Origin: Deferribacteres bacterium
GTDB taxonomy: Bacteria > Nitrospirota > Thermodesulfovibrionia > UBA6902
Length of the DNA stretch: 6,373 nucleotides
Assembly: GCA_013152795.1 (NCBI GenBank)
Contig: JAADFS010000209.1
Span: forward strand, 1-6,373
Reading direction: 5' to 3'
Program-made: the position numbers and the translations under genes
Notes under the pieces: model-generated
Databases searched by the model: none
Told to the model about the DNA's origin: nothing
Seen by the model: only the letters and a program-made list of their open reading frames with translations
Part shown: piece by piece, positions 1-5,830 of the stretch
How the letters are laid out: each line of letters opens with the position of its first letter
Numbering within the stretch: position 1 is the stretch's first letter

Positions 1-192
1 CGAGGTTTTTTTACAGATTATAAATCGAATAGGACCGGTTCCCCTCTTCACCTGCAAATTGCTTCCGACCAGCCGGCTGTCATCTGCAAATCAATACCAT
101 TCAATGCCGTCAAGAATTATTCCTCTGCGTCAGAATATGTTCCTGACAGGAACCGGAAGGCAATGTTGAACAGTATTCCGCCGGTAATATAA
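1..192 (+). CDS. possible 3' end of an upstream gene (partial, unrecognised)
   Basis: The frame beginning at base 1 stays open for 63 codons and ends at TAA 190-192; any start lies to the left of the window. The translation includes GFFTDYKSNRTGSPLHLQI near its start and ends MLNSIPPVI. The GFF-x(10)-G-x-LHLQI pattern faintly resembles beta strands of small PilZ-type proteins, which would suit the c-di-GMP theme downstream, but that is a guess from pattern only. Against it being real: an open frame of this length is not rare by chance, third-position GC is not raised, and it contains a run of seven T (6-12). It is listed so the stretch is not left blank. Confidence 0.3.
   Translation, partial: RGFFTDYKSNRTGSPLHLQIASDQPAVICKSIPFNAVKNYSSASEYVPDRNRKAMLNSIPPVI
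139..153. promoter_or_regulatory. 15-base dyad, possible operator
   Basis: GTTCCTG-A-CAGGAAC is a perfect 7-base inverted repeat around one central base. It lies about 130 bases before the first kinase gene and just upstream of the best promoter candidate, a plausible place for a dimeric regulator to bind. It could equally be a small RNA hairpin, although a one-base loop makes that unlikely, or chance. No regulator gene is visible in the window. Confidence 0.25.
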
Positions 193-193
193 A
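166..193 (+). promoter_or_regulatory. candidate sigma-70-type promoter for the signalling operon
   Basis: TTGAAC (166-171) matches four of six bases of the -35 consensus, and TATAAA (188-193) matches five of six of the -10 consensus, with a 16-base spacer. Transcription would start near base 200, giving a leader of about 80 bases before the ATG at 281. This is the best match in the 280-base gene-free stretch, but it is a short-motif call only. The operon may also be transcribed from further upstream. Confidence 0.3.
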
Positions 194-280
194 TGTAAAT
201 TGAGAGCTGTACCGTTAAATTTGGAAGAGTTTCTGATAAACAGAGTATGAACCCGGTTATGGAGCTGAGACGTTATAAAA

Positions 281-1582
281 ATGCTTTTTTCTCCCATTAA
301 GAAAAAGATCAGGAGGTTCGCTCACAGGCTCTTTAATGAACATTCTGAAAACCCTTACGATTACTACGCAACAATACGCCATGTCAGCCGGGGCCTTGCT
401 GCAATATTCGATTTCAAAGAGATATACGCCTTTATCGGGGAGATGATTTTTTCAACGCTGAATCTGAAAAATATCTATCTCCTGTCCGCCGTAGCCGGCA
501 GTGGATATGAAGTTGTTTATAAAAATCTCAGAAGTGATGCACAGGGAAAGCCGCTGACAGAGCCGCTTACCGAAGAAAAGATCAAAATAAGCAGGCGGTC
601 GGACGTGATCAGGTTTTTCAGGACATCCGACGATATTATCATTAAGGACAGGCTGTTGAGAGGCAGAACCGACCTTGGCCCTGATGCAGTACGGCGTATC
701 AGGGCCAAGATAGAGTCTCTAAACAGCGAGGTAATAATGCCCGTGTTTGTGGACAGGAGACTGGCGCTCCTGCTGGCACTTGGAGGGAAACTGTCCGGCC
801 GTGTCTTCACCGATGAAGATATCAACCTGCTGAATACAATCTCACATCAAACCGCTATCGCCCTGAAAAACGCCCGTCTTTACAGGGACAGGCTCCATAC
901 GGAAAAGCTGGCATCAATAGGTATGATGTCGGCCACTTTCGCCCATGAAATCAGGAATCCTCTCACCTCGCTGAAAACCTTCGCACAGTTGATGCCTGAA
1001 AAATATAACGATGCTGAATTCAGGGATAAATTCTCCAGGATCGTCCTTGGAGAAATAGAGAGGATCGACGGACTTATCGAAGACCTGCTGAATTTCTCCA
1101 CTGACAGGGCATCCCCCGACGCCAGCCGTTTCGATATCGCCGACCTGCTGGATGAAAGTATCGACTACGTGAAACACAGACTCGAGTTTGAAAACAAGGA
1201 CATACTGGTTGAGAAAAAATATTCCGCCTGCGGAATCACTCTGAAGGGAGACGCGGAAAAATTAAGACACGTGTTCATCAACATCATAAACAACGGATGC
1301 CAGGCAATGGACGGACAGGGGATACTCAAGGTCGAACTGCGTTCCGGCAAAAACCGCGTTGATATAGCTGTTACAGACACCGGCAGGGGCATTCCGGTGG
1401 AGAATATCGACAGTATCTTCGATCCGTTCGTGACGACAAAAGACATGGGTATGGGCCTCGGCCTTGCCATAAGCAAAAAGATCGTAGAAGACCACGGAGG
1501 CAGGATAAAGGTAAAGAGCGCCCTGTCGAAAGGGACGACCTTTACTGTGTCATTGCCTGCAGGCAGCAACGGGAAACCCTGA
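281..1582 (+). CDS. soluble GAF-domain sensor histidine kinase (complete catalytic core)
   Basis: Cytoplasmic sensor kinase of 433 residues with no transmembrane segment or signal peptide. Residues about 30-200 form a GAF-type sensor domain, including an E150-VIMPVFV strand and a closing helix ISHQTAIALKNARLY. The dimerisation/phosphotransfer helices follow (about 208-272), with phospho-acceptor H222 in AHEIRNPLTS. The ATPase domain has all boxes: N338 in the N box, DTGRGI at 366-371, FDPF at 380-383, and GMGLGLAIS at 390-398. It should therefore autophosphorylate and pass phosphate to a response regulator, most likely the HD-GYP protein two genes downstream. An in-frame stop at 266-268 makes ATG 281 the start. 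The ribosome site is poor (GGAG at 261-264 is 16 bases away), suggesting weak initiation. The GAF ligand cannot be read from sequence. Confidence 0.93.
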   Translation: MLFSPIKKKIRRFAHRLFNEHSENPYDYYATIRHVSRGLAAIFDFKEIYAFIGEMIFSTLNLKNIYLLSAVAGSGYEVVYKNLRSDAQGKPLTEPLTEEKIKISRRSDVIRFFRTSDDIIIKDRLLRGRTDLGPDAVRRIRAKIESLNSEVIMPVFVDRRLALLLALGGKLSGRVFTDEDINLLNTISHQTAIALKNARLYRDRLHTEKLASIGMMSATFAHEIRNPLTSLKTFAQLMPEKYNDAEFRDKFSRIVLGEIERIDGLIEDLLNFSTDRASPDASRFDIADLLDESIDYVKHRLEFENKDILVEKKYSACGITLKGDAEKLRHVFINIINNGCQAMDGQGILKVELRSGKNRVDIAVTDTGRGIPVENIDSIFDPFVTTKDMGMGLGLAISKKIVEDHGGRIKVKSALSKGTTFTVSLPAGSNGKP

Positions 1583-1612
1583 TGTTGCAGAAACCGGCGG
1601 GAGGGCCTGCCG
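1582..1612 (+). repeat. structured spacer element, copy 1 (octamer plus 7-bp hairpin)
   Basis: ATGTTGCA at 1582-1589 shares its first base with the stop codon of the first kinase gene. It is followed by AAAC (1591-1594) and a hairpin: CGGCGGG (1595-1601), loop AGGG, CCTGCCG (1606-1612), seven pairs including one G-U. The same arrangement, at the same 13-base offset, follows the second kinase gene (3682-3712). Paired positions change together between copies, which supports a folded RNA. No run of T follows, so it is not a standard terminator. A role in mRNA stability, processing or translation of the downstream gene is possible; function is unknown. Confidence 0.55.
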
Positions 1613-1651
1613 CAGGATATTCAGTCTGAAGACGGGAAGATTGTCCGACAT

Positions 1652-3670
1652 ATGGAATTTTTGGCATTGCTCAGCAACAGGGATGAAGCGGTAATCCGGG
1701 ATATAAGGAAGGCTCTCGGTAGATACACGGTATATCCCCTGAAGACCGTTGAGGAGCTTGAGGAATTGTACCGCAATATTCCCCTCAGCCTGCTTATTAT
1801 TGATACCCTCCCCGGCAGGCTGTCCTCCGTGGAGGGCCTGTTGAACATGACGGCCGACGACATGGTGGTGATAATTACGGAACACGGCCCTGCTGCCCGA
1901 TTCGCAGCCTCGGATCTCCCCCCCAGTGTTTTTGATTGCATTGCCGCGGACTCCGCGGCGCAGGAGCTTCCCCGCGTGGTCGAGCGCGCGCTTGAAAAAC
2001 AGAGGGTTAAACGCGAACCAGGGTTGCTGAAACACTCAGGTGCCGGGAAGGTGATGCCCGATGCCGCGCCCCTGCACAATACCGGCGGTGAGGTAGGGCA
2101 GGCTCACGGCCGCAGGCCTGCTGAAGGGAAACATGCAGGAATAAAAATAATCACCGGTTTTGCGAGGATGCTCAGTGTAAACTTTGACATGCGGAGATTG
2201 TTTGATTACTTCATGGATTCCGTGATGGAGATTGCGCGTGCGGGCAGGATGTCGGTTATGCTCAGGGATAAAGAAGGATTCCGGCTCAGGAGACACCACG
2301 GCCTTGACCCGCATACCGCTGAAAACCTTGTGCTTCCCAGGGACAGCGCCCTTGTGTCCCTGCTTAAAAAGACAGGGCGTATAGTCCACAGGCCGGCACC
2401 TTCTGATGCGGCTTCGGCGGACCTGGGCAGGGAGATGGACATGCTGCAGTGCGTTGTCTCCTTTCCCATGATACACAGGGGCAAGCTGACGGGCATCTTC
2501 AATATTGACAGGAAGATCACGGGCGAACCTTTTTACGCCGACGAACAGGAGATGATCTACGTGCTGTGCAACTATCTCGCGGCTGCCGTGAAGGATATAG
2601 ACCTGTATCATCAGATCAGGTACCAGAAGGAATTTACAAACAATATCCTCTCCAGCATGAGCAGCGGCATGATCGCGGTCGACAGGGATCAAAGGATAAC
2701 GGTTTTCAACCAGCGTGCCGCTGAAATACTTAATCTCAAACCTTCAGATATTGTAGGCTGTGATTCACGGGAGCTTCCGTCTCCGCTCGGGGACATACTG
2801 TGTAAGACAATGATAAGCGGCACGACTTTCAAGCGGCATGAGGCCGTGATAAACCCCTCAAAGCTGCCCCTCGGCATAAACAGCTTCAGGCTGGTTGATG
2901 AACAGGGGGAGCCTGCCGGCGCAGGTATTATATTTTCCGACCTTTCCGATACCAAAGAACTCGAAGAGCGGGGCCGGAGGGAAGAGAAGCTCAGGGCGGT
3001 CAATAATCTTGTTGCAAAGATAGCGCACGAAATCAGAAACCCCCTGACATCCATACAGACATATACGCAGTTGCTTAATGAAAAATTCACGGATGATGAA
3101 CTGAAGGAGTTTTTCACCAGGTCTGTAAGCCAGTCCATCAACAGGCTCGATAACCTGATAGAGAAGCTTATAACCTTTTCGAGCACCCAGGACTATAATT
3201 TCAGGGAAGAGGGGGTAAATGACCTGCTGTGTGAAGCAGCGGAATTCATCTCCAGGAACATACCGGAGACACACAGGTTTTCAGTAAAGATGTTCAACAG
3301 GCCCTTTTATGTCCATGCGGACAAAAAACAGCTTATAAAGGCGATTTACTATCTCGTGCTGAATATCGTCGACCGCACACCGGGCGGCACACACATAACA
3401 ATGAGCGCCGGTACAATCATGGGAGAGGTTCTTTCCGCGGTGATATCTATAAAATACAGGGGCGGTCAGTCCATGGACAGAGGGAAGAAAACCTTTCCAA
3501 GACAGCTTACAGACATCAATAACCTCGGAGCCGAGCTGAATGTTCCGATAAGCCATAAGATCATCGAAGGTCACAACGGAAATCTTGATGCAAAGAGTGA
3601 GAGCAGCACCAGCAGCTTTATTATAAGGCTGCCCGTGGTGGAGAAAAAAATGAGATACGGCTTCAATTAG
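1652..3670 (+). CDS. receiver-like/GAF/PAS histidine kinase homologue with degenerate ATPase domain
   Basis: Soluble 672-residue protein. Residues 1-118 resemble a receiver fold: LSLLIIDTL carries D51 and MVVIITEHG carries T76, but the acidic pair after strand 1 is N9-R10 and the strand-5 lysine is missing (FDCIAAD). A hydrophilic linker follows (119-160), then GAF (about 165-320), PAS (about 325-435, GMIAVDRDQRITVFNQRAAEIL), and dimerisation helices with phospho-acceptor H459 in AHEIRNPLTS. The final domain (about 515-662) aligns without large gaps to the ATPase domain of the preceding kinase and keeps N571, but the G1 box DTGRG is replaced by KYRGG, the F box is gone, and the G2 box GMGLGL reads GAELNV. 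It probably cannot bind ATP normally, so it may be phosphorylated in trans, act as a phosphatase, or act as an allosteric partner. ATG 1652 has a weak GGGAAG site 12 bases upstream; the spacer after the first kinase is 69 bases. Confidence 0.88.
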   Translation: MEFLALLSNRDEAVIRDIRKALGRYTVYPLKTVEELEELYRNIPLSLLIIDTLPGRLSSVEGLLNMTADDMVVIITEHGPAARFAASDLPPSVFDCIAADSAAQELPRVVERALEKQRVKREPGLLKHSGAGKVMPDAAPLHNTGGEVGQAHGRRPAEGKHAGIKIITGFARMLSVNFDMRRLFDYFMDSVMEIARAGRMSVMLRDKEGFRLRRHHGLDPHTAENLVLPRDSALVSLLKKTGRIVHRPAPSDAASADLGREMDMLQCVVSFPMIHRGKLTGIFNIDRKITGEPFYADEQEMIYVLCNYLAAAVKDIDLYHQIRYQKEFTNNILSSMSSGMIAVDRDQRITVFNQRAAEILNLKPSDIVGCDSRELPSPLGDILCKTMISGTTFKRHEAVINPSKLPLGINSFRLVDEQGEPAGAGIIFSDLSDTKELEERGRREEKLRAVNNLVAKIAHEIRNPLTSIQTYTQLLNEKFTDDELKEFFTRSVSQSINRLDNLIEKLITFSSTQDYNFREEGVNDLLCEAAEFISRNIPETHRFSVKMFNRPFYVHADKKQLIKAIYYLVLNIVDRTPGGTHITMSAGTIMGEVLSAVISIKYRGGQSMDRGKKTFPRQLTDINNLGAELNVPISHKIIEGHNGNLDAKSESSTSSFIIRLPVVEKKMRYGFN

Positions 3671-3681
3671 CATTAACCTTA

Positions 3682-3712
3682 ATGTTGCATAAACGGGCAG
3701 AGGAGTCTGCCC
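3682..3712 (+). repeat. structured spacer element, copy 2 (octamer plus 7-bp hairpin)
   Basis: ATGTTGCA (3682-3689), then AAAC (3691-3694), then a perfect 7-bp hairpin GGGCAGA (3695-3701), loop GGAG, TCTGCCC (3706-3712). It starts 12 bases after the stop of the second kinase gene and has the same spacing as the copy after the first kinase gene. Compared with that copy, the outermost pair is G-C instead of C-G, the innermost is A-U instead of G-C, and the wobble pair is A-U. The purine loop (AGGAG including the closing A) resembles a Shine-Dalgarno core but lies about 50 bases before the next start. An alternative pairing CTGCC (3707-3711)/GGCAG (3717-3721) would exclude it. Confidence 0.55.
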
Positions 3713-3723
3713 CGCCGGCAGTA

Positions 3724-3740
3724 TTTTATGCCACTGGAAG
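3724..3740 (+). repeat. short spacer repeat, copy A
   Basis: TTTTATGCCACTGGAAG recurs almost unchanged at 4796-4813 (TTTTAATGCCACTGCAAG), just after the third gene. The shared 9-base core is ATGCCACTG (3728-3736). Both copies lie in non-coding DNA soon after a gene of the operon. It may be the remnant of a duplicated flank or a small dispersed element. Confidence 0.35.
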
Positions 3741-3742
3741 TT

Positions 3743-3750
3743 AAGGGGGG
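3743..3750 (+). promoter_or_regulatory. strong ribosome binding site fixing a GTG start
   Basis: AAGGGGGG ends six bases before GTG 3757. No ATG lies nearby in the frame (the next is codon 24, inside the receiver fold), so this site decides the start. It is clearly stronger than the sites before the two kinase genes, suggesting the response regulator is translated more efficiently than its kinases. Confidence 0.6.
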
Positions 3751-3756
3751 TATCAG

Positions 3757-4785
3757 GTGAGCGAGCGGGAGAAAATTCTTGTAATTGTAATCGACGATGA
3801 TCTTGCACCGCGGGAATCCATCAGGATGATTTTAAAGGACAAGTATGATGTCCTGTCAGCCGCGGGAGCGCGCGAGGGGCTGGATATAATGGGCCGTGAG
3901 CCTGTGGACCTTGTGGTGATAGACATAAAAATGCCGGAGATGGACGGAATAACGGCCCTGAGAGAGATAAAGAAGAGATATTGCGATACAGAGGTGATTC
4001 TCCTGACGGCATATGCCAGCCTTGAGACAGCCAGGGATGCCATACGTTTCGGGGCGTTCGATTATTTAATAAAGCCCTTTGACAAAGACGATGTACTGCT
4101 GGTTGTCCAGAGGGGCCTTGAGAAAAGGCGTGCCAACACAGGGCTTAAAATGGAGCGGGATAAACTCCTGAACAAGGCCTCATACCTTGAAGAGCAGGTG
4201 AACAAGGCAAGGAACAATATCATGACCTGCTATGAAGGTACTGTGAAGGCCCTGATCTTAACGATAGACGCCAAGGATCACTATACATACGACCACTCCA
4301 ACCGCGTTGCCGAACTGTCCGCTTCACTGGCGGAGGCGATGAATGTTCCCCGCAGGATAATCAAGGAGATAAGACATGCAGCCTCGATTCACGATATCGG
4401 CAAGCTGGGGATTGAAGAGAACATTCTCCGGAAAAACGGCCGCCTGACATCTGATGAAAATGAAGAGATAAAGAAACACCCTTCCATCGGTGTGAGGATT
4501 GTGCAGTCGGTGCCGTTTCTTGAAGAGGCGATTCCTGTTATTCTGCATCACCATGAAAGATACGACGGCAGGGGCTATCCCGGCGGCCTCAGGGGCAAGG
4601 AGATCCCGCTGGCTGCAAGGATAGTCAATATTGCGGATGCCATTGATGCGATGATGAGCGCCAGGCCTTACAGGAACGCCCTGTCGCCGGAGAGGGTCCT
4701 GAACGAATTACAGAGCAACGCAGGCACCCAGTTCGATCCTGAAATTGTGGACATCATCCTCAGGGAGAAAGTGGCGCTGGTGTAA
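3757..4785 (+). CDS. response regulator with HD-GYP c-di-GMP phosphodiesterase domain (RpfG-like)
   Basis: 342-residue cytoplasmic regulator. The N-terminal receiver (about 6-118) is complete: acidic residues D13-D15, phospho-acceptor D56 in VVIDIKMPEMDG, T84, and K106 in LIKPF. A charged, probably coiled linker (118-156) joins it to an HD-GYP domain (about 160-340) with H180, the HD pair H212-D213 in IHDIGKLGI, H241, H265-H266 in HHERYDGRGYP, and D294 in NIADAIDAM. All the usual metal-binding and GYP residues are present, so it should hydrolyse cyclic di-GMP under control of phosphorylation. There is no DNA-binding domain. The start is GTG behind a strong ribosome site. It is the only response regulator in the cluster and the natural target of the two kinases upstream. 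The gene ends with tandem stops (TAA TAA, 4783-4788). Confidence 0.95.
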   Translation: MSEREKILVIVIDDDLAPRESIRMILKDKYDVLSAAGAREGLDIMGREPVDLVVIDIKMPEMDGITALREIKKRYCDTEVILLTAYASLETARDAIRFGAFDYLIKPFDKDDVLLVVQRGLEKRRANTGLKMERDKLLNKASYLEEQVNKARNNIMTCYEGTVKALILTIDAKDHYTYDHSNRVAELSASLAEAMNVPRRIIKEIRHAASIHDIGKLGIEENILRKNGRLTSDENEEIKKHPSIGVRIVQSVPFLEEAIPVILHHHERYDGRGYPGGLRGKEIPLAARIVNIADAIDAMMSARPYRNALSPERVLNELQSNAGTQFDPEIVDIILREKVALV

Positions 4786-4787
4786 TA

Positions 4788-4841
4788 AGGCGGTGTTTTA
4801 ATGCCACTGCAAGGCCTGCTGTACCTGACCGCTCACCGCCT
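4788..4841. repeat. 8-bp inverted repeat in the convergent spacer
   Basis: AGGCGGTG (4788-4795) and CACCGCCT (4834-4841) are perfectly complementary around a 38-base loop, filling almost the whole 60-base gap between the convergent response-regulator and dapB genes. It could act as a bidirectional transcription end, but the loop is long and neither side is followed by a clear T run, so a factor-independent terminator is not well supported. Confidence 0.3.
4796..4813 (+). repeat. short spacer repeat, copy B
   Basis: TTTTAATGCCACTGCAAG, near-identical to 3724-3740 before the response-regulator gene. It lies in the loop of the inverted repeat between the convergent operons. Confidence 0.35.
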
Positions 4842-4845
4842 GCGG

Positions 4846-5649
4846 TTATTTCAGGCCCAGCACGTCCTGCATGTCATAGAGTCCGGGTGTCTGCTTGTAG
4901 ACCCACTGCGCGGCCTTTAACGCGCCCCTGGCGAATGTGTCCCTGCTGGATGCCTTGTGAGTGATCTCGATTCTCTCGCCGAGTCCGCCGAACAGCACGG
5001 TATGTTCTCCGACGATGTCACCGGCGCGGATCGTCTGTATGCCGATCTCTTTCGGTGACCTCTCGCCGATGAGGCCGTGTCTTGCGTATACCGCCGTCTC
5101 CTCCAGGTTCCTGTTGAGGGCCCGCGCCAGGACCTGCGCCATTTTCATGGCCGTGCCGGAAGGGGCGTCTTTTTTCAGCCGGTGATGGGCCTCGATTATC
5201 TCAACGTCGTAGTCATCCCCTGTAATCCTAACTATGTCCTCCAGTACCTTCAGCAGGAGGTTCACCCCCACGCTCATGTTAGGGGCAAACACACAGGGCG
5301 TGTTTTGCGCATAGAGTTTTATATATTCCGTCTCTTCCTTGCTGAAGCCGGTGGTACCTATGACCACGGGCATAGGTTTGCCGGAAATGGATTTCAGGTA
5401 TTCTATGGTTGCCGACGGAGATGAGAAATCAATAACCACATCGGCGCTGCCGGCGATCTCGTTGATGTTATCGGTGATTTTCACACCGGTGGCGCCTGTG
5501 CCCGTAACCTCGCCGATGTCCTTTCCGAGATACTCATGGTTGCTGCGTTCCAGCACCCCTGCAAGCTTCATGTCATCGCGCTCCCTTAAGAGCGCTATAA
5601 TCCGGCTCCCCATCCTTCCGGAAGCACCTGATACTATTATGTTAAGCAT
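4846..5649 (-). CDS. dapB: 4-hydroxy-tetrahydrodipicolinate reductase
   Basis: Cytoplasmic enzyme of the diaminopimelate/lysine pathway, reducing hydroxy-tetrahydrodipicolinate to tetrahydrodipicolinate with NAD(P)H. The 267-residue product is close to the E. coli length (273). The N-terminal nucleotide fold has GASGRMG (8-14) and VVIDFSSPSA (71-80), followed by VVIGTTGF (95-102) and FAPNMSVGVN (121-130). The signature EAHHRLKKDAPSGTA (153-167) carries catalytic-site H155-H156 and K159; the C-terminal segment GEHTVLFGGLGERIEITHKA is typical. The frame extends upstream to 5742, but ATG 5649 is chosen because family homology begins at MLNIIVSGASG, AAGGAG (5657-5662) sits seven bases before it, and the longer form would overlap most of the second half of yacG. 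It overlaps the yacG stop by eight bases, indicating translational coupling. Confidence 0.96.
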   Translation of the reverse strand: MLNIIVSGASGRMGSRIIALLRERDDMKLAGVLERSNHEYLGKDIGEVTGTGATGVKITDNINEIAGSADVVIDFSSPSATIEYLKSISGKPMPVVIGTTGFSKEETEYIKLYAQNTPCVFAPNMSVGVNLLLKVLEDIVRITGDDYDVEIIEAHHRLKKDAPSGTAMKMAQVLARALNRNLEETAVYARHGLIGERSPKEIGIQTIRAGDIVGEHTVLFGGLGERIEITHKASSRDTFARGALKAAQWVYKQTPGLYDMQDVLGLK

Positions 5650-5830
5650 TTTCCGTCTCCTTGTCCGAAGGCTGTGCCGCTGATTCATCATCGGGCATGC
5701 CCTTGATTCTGTATTCTCCGGAGGCCCATGCCCCGAGGTCAATTAGTTTACACCTTTCAGAGCAGAAAGGTCTATAAGGATTGTCCTGCCACTGTGTTTT
5801 CCTCCTGCATACAGGGCACTTGATCTTCAT
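5642..5830 (-). CDS. yacG: YacG family zinc protein (DNA gyrase inhibitor family)
   Basis: 62-residue zinc-binding protein. C5 and C8 (CPVC) with C23 and C27 (CSERC) form the four-cysteine site, followed by the family segment CKLIDLGAWASGEYRI. In E. coli, YacG binds the GyrB subunit and inhibits gyrase; that role is transferred here by family only. The last 18 residues are acidic and polar and probably disordered. Its ATG overlaps the dapF stop as ATGA (5827-5830), and an AAGGAA site at 5841-5846 lies ten bases upstream. Its stop overlaps the dapB start by eight bases, so it is locked between two diaminopimelate genes and probably co-translated with them. Confidence 0.93.
   Translation of the reverse strand: MKIKCPVCRRKTQWQDNPYRPFCSERCKLIDLGAWASGEYRIKGMPDDESAAQPSDKETENA

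Noticed and set aside
1..12. GAGG followed by seven T, like the right half of an intrinsic terminator
   Set aside because: The left arm would lie outside the window, so no stem can be shown, and the stretch is also inside an open frame.
70..79. CAGCCGGCTG, a perfect 10-base palindrome
   Set aside because: Short, GC-rich and without a second copy or a promoter beside it; expected by chance.
52..91. CTGCAAAT repeated at 52-59 and 84-91
   Set aside because: An 8-base direct repeat with no further copies; too short to call an iteron or operator array.
2036..2692. 218-codon open frame on the minus strand inside the second kinase gene
   Set aside because: A shadow of the plus-strand gene: no recognisable motif, while the plus strand encodes clear linker, GAF and PAS sequence.
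4837..4846. CCGC-CT-GCGG small hairpin before the dapB stop, as a terminator
   Set aside because: The loop is only two bases and no T run follows on either strand.
5077..5424. Plus-strand open frames opposite dapB (also 5339-5683)
   Set aside because: Antisense shadows of a strongly supported dapB; no domain pattern and no ribosome site of note.
5650..5742. 31-residue N-terminal extension of dapB up to an ATG at 5742
   Set aside because: It lies out of frame inside yacG, has no DapB homology, and the internal ATG 5649 has a good ribosome site.
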